A stretch of DNA of 34,324 nucleotides from Myxococcales bacterium. Lineage in GTDB: Bacteria; Myxococcota_C; UBA6777. A model generated the notes under the pieces. It saw only the letters and a list, made by a program, of their open reading frames with translations. It was not told the DNA's origin and searched no databases. This document shows positions 22,107 to 30,352 of this stretch, piece after piece. How positions within the stretch are numbered: position 1 is the stretch's first letter; each line of letters starts with the position of its first letter. A program made the position numbers and the translations under genes. The DNA is taken from positions 1 through 34,324 of the forward strand of contig JALTMC010000836.1 in assembly GCA_027005175.1 (NCBI GenBank). The letters run 5' to 3'.

Positions 22107-23984
22107 ATGACGACTGATTATACTTCCACCATAACATGTTCGTATTGCCGAGAAGATGTCCCAATACAGACGCATTGCACGATGTGCGGAGCCCCTTTGG
22201 ATACGCACGTCGAAGATCCACTGGGTCATCGTGTGGGCAATTATATCCTGGAGCGTCTGTTGGCAGAGGGTGCTAACGGACGTTTGTATTGCGCTAAACA
22301 TATCGCCACAGAGCAGTTGGTGGCATTGAAGTTACTGCATTCCAAGCTCGTGAATCATTCCAAGTCCATTCGTCGGTTGCGGCGTGAGGCGGAGATCGGT
22401 ATCCGTTTGCAGCATCCGAATGCTGTCAAACTCTTTGAGTTTGGTGTTGATCCTGATTTTGGGCTCTTTTTGGTGATGGAGTTGATCGTGGGGCAGACCC
22501 TATTTCAGCTTCTGGCAAAAGAGCAGTGTTTGGAGCCTCAGCGAGCCCTCTCCATCGCTCTACAGACCTGTGAAGTTCTGGACAAAGCGCATTATCTGGA
22601 GATTGTACACCGCGACCTAAAACCCAGCAATATTATGCTGAAGTGGCACCCCACAACCAAGGACTTCGTCAAAGTTTGTGACTTTGGCATGGCCAAGTTG
22701 GAAACCTATGACAACATGGAGACCAAGCTCACTGTGCCAGGTACGGTTCATGGAACACCAGGTTATATGGCACCTGAGCAATGCAAAGGAGAAGAGACTG
22801 ACACCCGCACCGACATCTATGCCATGGGTGTTATCTTATACCAGATGCTCACTGGACATCTGCCTTTTCATGGAAACAATGTGATCCAGTTGCTTCAACA
22901 ACAGTTGTTTCACAAACCTCCCGCGTTGCAACAAATGGCTCCCCATCTTCAGCAGTTTGAATCTATTCATTTGCTTGAGCAAGTTGTATCTCGATGCTTG
23001 GACAACTCTCCCGACGCACGTTACCCCAACGTTGAAGCACTGCGCCAAGAGTTGGTGTTGACTTTGCCTTCGTATACACCTCTTGAGATCTTGCTGGAGG
23101 ATCACTCTATCGTCGAACAGGGTTCGTTAACTCCAACACCTCCAGCATACTTTCCCAGACAAATGATCTCGCTCAACATGGAGCAACAACAAGAAGCCCA
23201 AAAACGAACAGTGGGGGCTCCACAACAGACCTTTTTGCCGGATCAGACACTGTTTCAGGAGGGGCAAAGTCCCACCCGCTTTTATCTTATTCTGGAGGGC
23301 GAGGTTCGAATGGTGCGACATCATGAACAGTATATTGTCGAGCTTGATCGCCTCGGACCCGATCAGTTTTTGGGTCTCAGCGCTTATTTTTCTCACTCCC
23401 CTTATACCATCTCTGCTGTGGCTGCAGAGCGCACCAGGCTTCGTTTGATGGATTCGAACTTTTTAAACCGATTGTTTGCTCAAGAACCTCACGATCAATC
23501 TTTATTTCATGCTTTGTATCACGAAGAAACTCTTCAACTCTTGCTGCGCTATTCTCCTTTCTTTGCATCTCTTCCACCCGATAGTCGGTATGAATTGATT
23601 CAGAAAGGAGAGCTTCATTCGTTCGGCCCCAAACAAGTTGTGGTCAACATGAACCAAAAGCTCGACTCTCTGTACTTGATTGCCTCAGGTAGCATCACCC
23701 AAAAAACAAAGCTAGCCGAGCAAAGCTCAGCATTCAGTAAGCTGACCTACAACATGGGAGAAACATTTGGTGAAACTCAAATTCTTTCTCAACAGCCGGC
23801 TGATGCAACCTATGTTACCCAAACCAACACTGTGCTTCTTGGCATCCCTCTCGCAGTCTTGAACTTCTATATGCAGCACTTTCCCTATCTTCGTCACTCT
23901 CTTGAGCAGCTCGCTCAGACTCGACTTGCGGAGCGACTTCAGTTACAAGCAGACCTTCAAGTTACATCGATCGATCAGTCTTAA
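22107..23984 (+). CDS. Soluble Ser/Thr protein kinase fused to two cyclic-nucleotide-binding domains (kinase C)
   Basis: 625 aa, no TM. A zinc ribbon (C11-x2-C14, C24-x2-C27) leads into a Hanks-type kinase (45-325): Lys75, HRDLKPSN from His168, DFG 192-194, APEQC. Two CAP/cNMP-binding-like beta-barrels follow, at about 372-460 (FLPDQTLFQEGQSPTRFYLILEGEVRMV) and 480-600 (PDSRYELIQKGELHSFGPKQVVV, then GETFGETQILSQQPA). The pattern resembles PKG, with kinase and paired cNMP domains on one chain, but the order is reversed. The arginine that binds phosphate in classical cAMP sites is not obvious, so the ligand may be something else or absent. The kinase is probably activated through these domains. 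Its stop codon overlaps the mutY start (TAATG), so the two are translationally coupled. Confidence 0.88.
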   Translation: MTTDYTSTITCSYCREDVPIQTHCTMCGAPLDTHVEDPLGHRVGNYILERLLAEGANGRLYCAKHIATEQLVALKLLHSKLVNHSKSIRRLRREAEIGIRLQHPNAVKLFEFGVDPDFGLFLVMELIVGQTLFQLLAKEQCLEPQRALSIALQTCEVLDKAHYLEIVHRDLKPSNIMLKWHPTTKDFVKVCDFGMAKLETYDNMETKLTVPGTVHGTPGYMAPEQCKGEETDTRTDIYAMGVILYQMLTGHLPFHGNNVIQLLQQQLFHKPPALQQMAPHLQQFESIHLLEQVVSRCLDNSPDARYPNVEALRQELVLTLPSYTPLEILLEDHSIVEQGSLTPTPPAYFPRQMISLNMEQQQEAQKRTVGAPQQTFLPDQTLFQEGQSPTRFYLILEGEVRMVRHHEQYIVELDRLGPDQFLGLSAYFSHSPYTISAVAAERTRLRLMDSNFLNRLFAQEPHDQSLFHALYHEETLQLLLRYSPFFASLPPDSRYELIQKGELHSFGPKQVVVNMNQKLDSLYLIASGSITQKTKLAEQSSAFSKLTYNMGETFGETQILSQQPADATYVTQTNTVLLGIPLAVLNFYMQHFPYLRHSLEQLAQTRLAERLQLQADLQVTSIDQS

Positions 23985-25129
23985 TGGACAACTCCCACCC
24001 TAGGAATAAGATGGTCAAGCCACGTAATACTTCAGTGACCTCTGGAAAAAAAGTAAGCACCCTACCCATACCGGATCTCGCTTATGAAGAGATTCGACAT
24101 GCGTTGCTCGAATGGTTTCAACACCATCAGCGGGATCTGCCCTGGCGTCAAACAAAGGATCCCTATGCGATCTGGCTCTCGGAAATCATGTTGCAACAAA
24201 CTCGTGTGACAACAGTCATACCTTATTACAAACGTTTTCTTGAAAGATTTCCCACGGTGGAATCCTTGGCAGAGGCAGCTCTTGATGATGTCCTGGCGTT
24301 GTGGTCTGGACTCGGTTATTACCGGCGGGCCCGTCATCTTCACGCAGCAGCCCAGGATATCGTAGAGCGATTTGAGGGCCAACTGCCTGCAGACCACAAA
24401 GCCTTACTCTCCATTAAAGGCATCGGTCGGTACACAGCAGGTGCGATTGCCAGTATCGCTTTTGATCTGCCTTTTCCTGCCGTCGATGGCAATGTTTTTC
24501 GTATCTTTGCCCGACTTTGTTGTCTGAAATATCCGATCAACTCTACGGCCCTACACAAGATCGTAGAAGCTATGGCCAATGTGTTGGCAAAAGGGGAGAG
24601 ACCCGGAGAGCTGACTCAGGGACTGATGGAGCTTGGAGCCCTGATCTGTACTCCCAAGAGCCCAACCTGCTTGCTCTGCCCCATACGAGAGCACTGTTCT
24701 TCCTTAGAGACAGGTCAAGTCGATCTGTATCCCGTACCCAAACGCAAAACCAAGGTACAAGATATCACCGTACAATGGGCCTTGTTGCGTCGTTCGGGCA
24801 GAGTTCTGTTCATACAGCGTCCGGAAGATGGCTTATTTGCGGGGCTTTGGGAGCTTCCTGGTCTATACCTCTCTCACCCCGGACCTGACGAGCCAACGCT
24901 ATTGTTGGAACAATTAGAAGAGTGGGGACTCCAGCTTCAACTCAGCGAGACCGTCACCCCTTACCAACATACTTTGAGCCACCGTCAACTCCATATCCAA
25001 CTTTATCACGGTACACAACTACGTGGACGACTCAACTTACCACGCCACTCCTTTCGCTGGATCTCACTCAAAACACTCGATGAGCTTCCAATCTCTTCCA
25101 TCACACGACGTGTGTTAAAAGCACTTTAG
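23984..25129 (+). CDS. mutY: Adenine DNA glycosylase MutY
   Basis: 381 aa. It removes adenine mispaired with 8-oxoguanine. The helix-hairpin-helix is seen as LLSIKGIGRYTAGAI (141-155, usually LPGIGRYTAGAI). The catalytic Glu67 lies in SEIMLQQTRV and Asp168 in AVDGNVFRI. The [4Fe-4S] cluster Cys are C222, C229, C232 and C238 (C-x6-C-x2-C-x5-C). Residues from about 255 form the NUDIX-like 8-oxoG recognition domain (FAGLWELPG, then TLSHRQLHIQLYH). Compared with typical MutY it has about 30 extra N-terminal residues; an internal start at Met10 cannot be excluded. The ATG at 23984 overlaps the stop of kinase C by one base. No other repair gene is adjacent. Confidence 0.95.
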   Translation: MDNSHPRNKMVKPRNTSVTSGKKVSTLPIPDLAYEEIRHALLEWFQHHQRDLPWRQTKDPYAIWLSEIMLQQTRVTTVIPYYKRFLERFPTVESLAEAALDDVLALWSGLGYYRRARHLHAAAQDIVERFEGQLPADHKALLSIKGIGRYTAGAIASIAFDLPFPAVDGNVFRIFARLCCLKYPINSTALHKIVEAMANVLAKGERPGELTQGLMELGALICTPKSPTCLLCPIREHCSSLETGQVDLYPVPKRKTKVQDITVQWALLRRSGRVLFIQRPEDGLFAGLWELPGLYLSHPGPDEPTLLLEQLEEWGLQLQLSETVTPYQHTLSHRQLHIQLYHGTQLRGRLNLPRHSFRWISLKTLDELPISSITRRVLKAL

Positions 25130-25235
25130 AGAGTTAGCCCATCAGCAGAGTTGGACGCAAGCACCGGCGACTTCGAGTCGATATTCAACCTGTGGCGTTG
25201 TCTCAGCAGAGACTCTTCTCTTTCAGGGTAGAGCA

Positions 25236-25254
25236 CGAAGTTTCGACAACTTCG
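25236..25254. other. Short perfect hairpin downstream of mutY
   Basis: CGAAGTT (25236-25242) and AACTTCG (25248-25254) form a 7-bp stem with a 5-base loop. No U-tract follows. It may be a weak terminator in the 220-bp gap after mutY. Confidence 0.3.
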
Positions 25255-25285
25255 AGATATCCAACCCTCCCTCTTGCCTTAAGGT

Positions 25286-25315
25286 TTGCTATTCCCTACC
25301 TTTTCTGTGTATATT
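25286..25315 (+). promoter_or_regulatory. Candidate promoter of the gene at 25350
   Basis: TTGCTA (25286-25291), an 18-bp spacer and TATATT (25310-25315) end 35 bp before the ATG. Confidence 0.4.
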
Positions 25316-25349
25316 GTGTGGTGTCCTCCCACTTTCTTGAGGTTGTTCG

Positions 25350-26315
25350 ATGAATGCTTTTCCGACCTTCTCTCTTCCGCTTTTACGAAGCGTGAAGCCT
25401 TGCTTTCATGTCTTTTTGTTCGTTCTTTTGTGGAGTCTGGGTCACTCCTCTGCCGAAGCTCATCGAAACTCTCGACAACCATACAATCGTCACTTCAATC
25501 ACGGACAAATACGGTTGGTTGAACCCAAGATCGAAAAAAAGAAACTGGTCTTATGGTGGATGGCTCCTTCGGGTGTGCGCTTGCGATACGTTCCAAAGAC
25601 AAGTCATTCAGGTTGGATCGCCCGTATCACCCATGCCATCCGTGATCAGGTTCGCTATCTGGCTGTGGGTGGAGTTTTTTTTCAAAGCAGCAACAAAGGA
25701 GGCTGGGTCGATCCTACACTGGTGCGTCGGGTCAAGCGTGTCTATCGCGGTGTACGGCCTGTCAAAATAGATGGACGAATGCCCATATACATCGCAACGG
25801 TCATCCCCAGACATAAAACAGACAGACTCTTTGTGTACAAACTTTGGGGCCGTGTTCACCTTAATCTCGAACACCATCTGAACAAGGTAGTCTGTTTGTA
25901 CGGCGTTTGGTTTGATTTTCAAGGTCGCAATCTCGGCTTGGTTAACCAGACATTGGGTGTCAAAGGCAAACCTCTTCATCACTTTGCAAAACGATATCGG
26001 TTTCCAAAGATGTGGCGTCATATCTGGTTTCGTCGCAAAAAACTTTTGCGCTACCAATCGTTGTGGGAGCAAGGAAAGCAACCCAAGTTTCCTGTCAAGT
26101 ATGTCCCTACTCTGTCACAAGCCTCGCAGATCCTGTATCGTCAACAATGCAAGCAAAGAGTGACGACAATAGAGGCCAAGGCCACAACACCTATCGATTG
26201 GCTTTACCACTCTCCCCTTGCTGTCCCTGCTTTTCTGCCCTTTAATCTCCCCTCTTATCTGTACTCTCTACCTGGACCGCCAAAAGCTTCTCCTGTCTTA
26301 CATTCCAGTATGTAG
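25350..26315 (+). CDS. Secreted protein of unknown function, basic
   Basis: 321 aa; GAGG lies seven bases before ATG 25350. A signal peptide (hydrophobic FHVFLFVLLWSLG, probable cleavage after SSAEA) is followed by a basic, Trp/His/Arg-rich sequence. A central beta-rich part includes IRLVEPKIEKKKLVLWW (near 54-70), RMPIYIATVIP and FVYKLWGRVHLNLE. A later segment WRHIWFRRKKLLRYQSLWEQ looks helical, and the tail is Pro-rich. No known domain or catalytic motif is recognised. It stands alone between mutY and a MITE-bearing gap. Expected location is periplasm or outside the cell. The coding call rests on length, ribosome site and signal peptide. Confidence 0.65.
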   Translation: MNAFPTFSLPLLRSVKPCFHVFLFVLLWSLGHSSAEAHRNSRQPYNRHFNHGQIRLVEPKIEKKKLVLWWMAPSGVRLRYVPKTSHSGWIARITHAIRDQVRYLAVGGVFFQSSNKGGWVDPTLVRRVKRVYRGVRPVKIDGRMPIYIATVIPRHKTDRLFVYKLWGRVHLNLEHHLNKVVCLYGVWFDFQGRNLGLVNQTLGVKGKPLHHFAKRYRFPKMWRHIWFRRKKLLRYQSLWEQGKQPKFPVKYVPTLSQASQILYRQQCKQRVTTIEAKATTPIDWLYHSPLAVPAFLPFNLPSYLYSLPGPPKASPVLHSSM

Positions 26316-26699
26316 GGCCTTCTCGATCCAGAGAAAGACAATGTTGAGATGACAAATGTACTGCAAGCTTGGTTCGAACCATGGATTGACACAGATTCAG
26401 AATGGGGCTAGAACCCCCATTCTGAGGAAGAAAAACCCGACTGAAGTCGGCTCAATCCTTTCGTTTTCCCTGAAGGGCAAAGTGTTTTGAGTGTCCCGAA
26501 GGGGTAGTTCCGAGATCCTCAGAGTGGGGGTTCAGCCCCACGGATATTCAAAGAACAAACAATGGTGTTGTGTGACTTCTCAGACAGCGAGAAAAGCTGT
26601 CAGCGACCCCGACCCCATCCGGACTTCGTCCTGTAGATTCTGCCAGGTTCGCGATCGGGAGGAGGTTCCCATGACCACAACATAAGAGGTTTTTTCCTG
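26316..26699. other. 384-bp intergenic region carrying MITE copy 2
   Basis: No gene seen. Besides the MITE-like element (26403-26540) it has the palindrome TTGGTTCGAACCA near 26370, and the stretch CTGCCAGGTTC near 26640 that also follows MITE copy 1. These shared flanks suggest that more than the bare element was copied. Confidence 0.4.
26403..26540. repeat. MITE-like element, copy 2
   Basis: The left end TGGGGCTAGAACCCCCATTC (26403-26422) is an imperfect inverted repeat of the right end, which ends GTGGGGGTTCAGCCCCA at 26540; the match continues inward through TCTGAGGA. The interior aligns along its length with copy 1 at 8392-8533, and the homology continues to CGGATAT just outside. It has no coding capacity, so it would need a transposase elsewhere in the genome. 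Confidence 0.8.
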
Positions 26700-27578
26700 A
26701 TGATGCAGAAAGAACACCAGTTGTCACAGAAAGATATACCGGTATATTCAAAGGGCATATGGATACTCGGGTGGGCTCTTTTCCTGGGCACAATGCTTCT
26801 CACAACAAGCTGTGAAGAGCCTTTTCGTCAGAATCAAGGATCGAGAGCTTACCATCTACCGTCTGGTTGGAAGCTGCAATCCAATACACAGATGTTGGCT
26901 CGTTCTTATCCACAGATGTATTGGATTACAATGATTTCGAGACTCAAGGGGGAGTCACAACATCTCTTCACAACACCCTATGTTGCTCCTCCTCTCTCGA
27001 CACCGAGCCTGTTTGGTCTTGGCTTTCGTCGCTCTCGGCGCCCAGCGGCACCGGCTTTTCCAGGGCAAAGAACACCACCCCAGCGAAAGACCACCAAAAA
27101 GTCCTATGGGTTCACCTTTTGGTTTCGCTGCAACCATAAGGTCTCCTTGGAGTTGCGTCTGCCTGTGCGAAGTCGATACCGGGAAGGGCTCGTTTATCAC
27201 TATCCCTTTGATCTGTCCAAGACAGGAGCGAAGTGGAAGCCTGTTCGCTTCTTGTACCGCGACTTTAAACTGTTGGGAACGAAGGCTACCACAGCACAGA
27301 TGAACCCATTTTTGATCTCACACATCGAGGTCTGGGAACGCAAAGCCAAGAAGCATCCTTTTTCTGTATCCTTGACCATTAAAGGACCCATCTTGTACCG
27401 CAGTAAAAAAGTGCCCAAGGTGACGTCACATCCGACAACCAGGGCGACGTCACATCCGACAACCAGAGCGACGTCACATCCTACTGTTGCTGCTTCACGC
27501 CCTGCCGCAAAAGCTACAGCGCATCCTACAACACGTCCTGCGAGAGCAGGCCAGCCCGCTCTTCGACCCCGGAAATAG
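26700..27578 (+). CDS. Putative lipoprotein with Ser/Pro/Thr-rich repeat tail
   Basis: 292 aa (ATG 26700 or the adjacent 26703; AGAGG about 10 bases upstream). The signal has a long hydrophilic N-region, then WILGWALFLGTMLLTTSC with lipobox TTSC, so lipidation at Cys 38 is likely. The middle (about 45-235) has no recognisable domain: KKSYGFTFWFRCNHKVSLELRL suggests a beta-rich fold, and the rest is basic. The tail carries 8-residue repeats (RATSHPTT) encoded by 24-bp DNA repeats, then an Ala/Thr/Pro-rich end. Such tails often act as flexible or wall-spanning linkers. The last codons and the stop are repeated 75 bp downstream. No link to neighbours is evident. Confidence 0.65.
   Translation: MMQKEHQLSQKDIPVYSKGIWILGWALFLGTMLLTTSCEEPFRQNQGSRAYHLPSGWKLQSNTQMLARSYPQMYWITMISRLKGESQHLFTTPYVAPPLSTPSLFGLGFRRSRRPAAPAFPGQRTPPQRKTTKKSYGFTFWFRCNHKVSLELRLPVRSRYREGLVYHYPFDLSKTGAKWKPVRFLYRDFKLLGTKATTAQMNPFLISHIEVWERKAKKHPFSVSLTIKGPILYRSKKVPKVTSHPTTRATSHPTTRATSHPTVAASRPAAKATAHPTTRPARAGQPALRPRK
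27422..27482. repeat. 24-bp in-frame tandem repeat
   Basis: Units of 24 bases beginning GACGTCACATCC start at 27422, 27446 and 27470 (partial third). They encode the repeating TSHPTTRA segment of the lipoprotein tail. Confidence 0.85.
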
Positions 27579-27662
27579 TCGAAAAAGGTACTGAATTGAT
27601 GTAGGTCGAAGTTGCCGACGAGTATGTGCTCCGCTCTTCGACCCCAGAAATAGTCGAAAAAG
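27558..27662. repeat. 30-bp direct repeat, 75 bp apart, spanning the lipoprotein stop codon
   Basis: The segment 27558-27587, containing the last codons and the TAG stop, recurs at 27633-27662 with one visible mismatch (GACCCCGG against GACCCCAG). Each copy can fold as TTCGAC...GTCGAA followed by A-rich sequence. Confidence 0.8.
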
Positions 27663-27736
27663 ACACTTTGAGATCAACTCTACGATCGACATGAAACGGA
27701 CAACCCAAACCCTACCCAGATGGAGGTTTGTGACGC

Positions 27737-29530
27737 ATGGCTGAACAATCAGCAGAGACTCTCTTTCCCCAGGAAGAGCAAACAACAGAAATAACAGAGC
27801 TGACACAGATCCGCATGACACCGGAAGAGCTGTATCAGCTTCGTACACGTTTGGCGGGAATGCGGGGCTCCCAGAAGCTGCAGACGATTCTCAATGCAGA
27901 CAATCCTCGTCAGTTGGTGAACAGTATGCCGCCCCAAGAGTTTCTGTATACGATCAAAGAGATCGGAATGACGGATAGTGCGGAGCTACTGGAACTCGCA
28001 ACCAAAGAGTTAGTTAGCTACTGTTTGGATCTCGATCTGTGGAAAAAAGATCGGATGCAGCATGAGAAGCTCAACTCATGGCTCAAGTTTCTCGAAGCGG
28101 GTGAAATCCCTGCGGCAGAAAAAGTCCTGACAGCACTAGATTCAGACCTGCTGGTCCTTTATTTTCGTTCCCTTCTCAAGATACATATCCATATCGAAGA
28201 TGAAGTGGAGCCCGTCATTGATACGGTGGGTGATTTGATCATGACACCTGATCGAAACTATATTATTGAGATCCCCTTTCCTCCCGATGATCCACAAACT
28301 CCCATGGTTCAGGCGGCTGTTAAGCTGTTTTTGGAATATGGCTATGAGTTCATTCACCCTCTGTTTGAAGCCATGCGCCATGGTCTGGACAGCGATCTGG
28401 AAGAGCGTGCGTATCAGATTCGGAAAGGACGCGCTGAAGAGCTTGGATTCGTGGACTACTTCGATGCTATCGGTATTTATCAGCCGCTCCGTCCCAAGAC
28501 CGCTCCTCTACCTCCGACCGAGCCACAGGAGCTGTCTCCACTACTTCCCATTCTTGTTCCCCCGCGAGGAACAGGCTTGTTTCACCAAGCGATGCAACAA
28601 ATCGTGGACCCACAAACTCGGGAACGTGTGTTGGCTGAATTGCTCTTCCTCAACAACAAAGTATTGTCTGCTGATCAGATCGATTTGAGCCAGCGCAAGG
28701 CTGCGGAGCGTAGCTTACGCACGGTCTTACGTACTCTTGACCTCGGTCTGGAGACCCTTGCAGGTGATGATCCAAAGGCTGCTTCCGAGATCCTGGCAAA
28801 GCATCATGTCGAATGGGCCTTTCGCAACGGTTTCTCTGCTCTGGCTCGCTTACGTCGTAAGGCCAACGCGCTTGTTCGAGACGAACGACTGACTCTCTTA
28901 AAAGAAGCTCCCCTCTCTCTCTTGGGTTCGCCTTATGTTGAGCTGGTACAAGAGCTACGTCAGATGAAGCCTCGCTATGTCTCTGCATTGGATGATCCAC
29001 CAGGACGTGGAATGCGCCCCTTTCGTCGCTTACAAGATATACAACGTGCAGAGGCTGCCCTTGCAACAGCTAGTATGTTGTCTGATCTCTTCTTTCGAGA
29101 CTTTAACTTCTCCCACGAGCAGCTCGTTCAATGGGCACTGTCAGATGCCTTGATCTCCCCAACTCATCTGGAGGATCTTCATCACTCACACCTCTTCCTC
29201 ACAGCTCTGGCTCACTTTGTACTGTCTGAAGAGTTTGTTCTGAGACCGATCACTGCTCAAGAGATTCAGAAGTTTCTAGGATTGATCTTTGAACCCCAAG
29301 AGGAGCTTCCTCATCGCCTCGCTCCAGGCTTCCAAACCAAGGTCGAAGAGCTTTTGTTGCAACGGCCTGGCACATTGGCATCCGAAACACAACATCTTCA
29401 GGTGTTTTTACGCAATGTTTGGGAGACCTTGGTGGAGGAAGCTTCCTATCTTCCTCTAGACCAGACCCCCGAACCGCGTTTCCTCAATTTGTTTTTGGTG
29501 GTACGTCCAGACTCATCTGTCACACCTTGA
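27737..29530 (+). CDS. DUF6178-family protein
   Basis: 597 aa; GGAGG lies 10 bases before ATG 27737. No signal peptide or TM, so cytoplasmic. The N-terminal third has the features I associate with DUF6178 proteins of Myxococcota and Deltaproteobacteria: SMPPQEFLYTIKEIG (near 64-78), ELVSYCLDLDLWKKDR, LDSDLLVLYFRSLLK, and after RNYIIEIPF a segment AAVKLFLEYGYEFIHPLFEAM leading to SDLEERAYQIRKGRAEELGFVDY. The rest is mostly helical, with a Pro-rich linker near 250-275. Its function is unknown in the literature I recall, and no catalytic motif is visible. It precedes ssb by 98 bp on the same strand. Confidence 0.75.
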   Translation: MAEQSAETLFPQEEQTTEITELTQIRMTPEELYQLRTRLAGMRGSQKLQTILNADNPRQLVNSMPPQEFLYTIKEIGMTDSAELLELATKELVSYCLDLDLWKKDRMQHEKLNSWLKFLEAGEIPAAEKVLTALDSDLLVLYFRSLLKIHIHIEDEVEPVIDTVGDLIMTPDRNYIIEIPFPPDDPQTPMVQAAVKLFLEYGYEFIHPLFEAMRHGLDSDLEERAYQIRKGRAEELGFVDYFDAIGIYQPLRPKTAPLPPTEPQELSPLLPILVPPRGTGLFHQAMQQIVDPQTRERVLAELLFLNNKVLSADQIDLSQRKAAERSLRTVLRTLDLGLETLAGDDPKAASEILAKHHVEWAFRNGFSALARLRRKANALVRDERLTLLKEAPLSLLGSPYVELVQELRQMKPRYVSALDDPPGRGMRPFRRLQDIQRAEAALATASMLSDLFFRDFNFSHEQLVQWALSDALISPTHLEDLHHSHLFLTALAHFVLSEEFVLRPITAQEIQKFLGLIFEPQEELPHRLAPGFQTKVEELLLQRPGTLASETQHLQVFLRNVWETLVEEASYLPLDQTPEPRFLNLFLVVRPDSSVTP

Positions 29531-29628
29531 CAGACGATGGATCTACCCTCAAAACAAGGAACGGCTCATGGTGTCATGAGTCTTCATCATCGTAACATTT
29601 GTCCACACCAGACAGAGGTAAAGAAAAA

Positions 29629-30150
29629 ATGAATGATCGCAACAGTGTTAACAAAGTCATTCTGGTGGGTAACTTGGGAAACAAGCCAGAACAACGAGAC
29701 TTTAATGGTCGTACCGTCGCAAACTTCAGTGTTGCCACAAACGAAGGCTGGACTGATAGCAATGGCCAACGCCAGGAGCGAACCCAATGGCATCGTGTTG
29801 CAGCGTGGGGAAAACTGGGTGAAATTTGTGCCCGCCACCTCGACAAAGGACGCAAAGTCTATATCGAGGGTCGCCTCAGCTACCGCAACACCGAGCGTGA
29901 TGGTCAAACCATCCGATACACCGATATTATCGCCTCTACGGTTCACTTCCTCGACAGCCGAGGAAGCAGCAACGACTACAGCAACGACTATGGTAGGAGT
30001 AGCAACAATGATTCGGGTTATGCTTCCAATAACCCACCCTATCAAAATCAATCTCGCTCCAACTACAATAGCGGTGGTGGAAGCGGTAGCAGCTCCAACT
30101 ACAATTCACCGATGCCTTCTCCCCCCGATGACGAAGATATCCCTTTTTAG
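29629..30150 (+). CDS. ssb: Single-stranded DNA-binding protein
   Basis: 173 aa from ATG 29629, preceded by AGAGG; a TTG 30 bases upstream in the same frame is unlikely. The OB-fold (1-110) shows NKVILVGNLGNKPEQRDFNG, then VANFSVATNE, TQWHRVAAWGKLGEI and VYIEGRLSYR, all standard SSB features. Residues 115-163 are a Gly/Ser/Asn-rich linker. The protein ends with the acidic tip DDEDIPF, which recruits replication and repair proteins. Size is normal. It coats single-stranded DNA as a tetramer. Confidence 0.96.
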   Translation: MNDRNSVNKVILVGNLGNKPEQRDFNGRTVANFSVATNEGWTDSNGQRQERTQWHRVAAWGKLGEICARHLDKGRKVYIEGRLSYRNTERDGQTIRYTDIIASTVHFLDSRGSSNDYSNDYGRSSNNDSGYASNNPPYQNQSRSNYNSGGGSGSSSNYNSPMPSPPDDEDIPF

Positions 30151-30238
30151 GTGCGGTCCACTTCTAGAAGTTCAATAAAATCAAAATCTTTGTGTGATTG
30201 ATGGATTTTTAGAGGCAGGGCTATTGCTCTATCTACTT

Positions 30239-30331
30239 GATGTTTGAGTGGGTGCGACAAGGGGGGAGGGTTTACTTATCAACGTCATTGACTGGATTGC
30301 CCTGTCAACTCGATGTTTGAGTGGGTGCGAC
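30239..30331. repeat. 20-bp direct repeat in the ssb-truA gap
   Basis: GATGTTTGAGTGGGTGCGAC occurs at 30239-30258 and again at 30312-30331, 73 bp apart, between the convergent ssb and truA genes. No gene fits in this gap. Confidence 0.75.
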
Positions 30332-30352
30332 TCTCACTGTCTTGGTGGTTGG

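Noticed and set aside
29570-29600. Hairpin CTCAT...ATGAG before ssb as a regulatory site
   Set aside because: A 5-bp stem is too weak and common to call.
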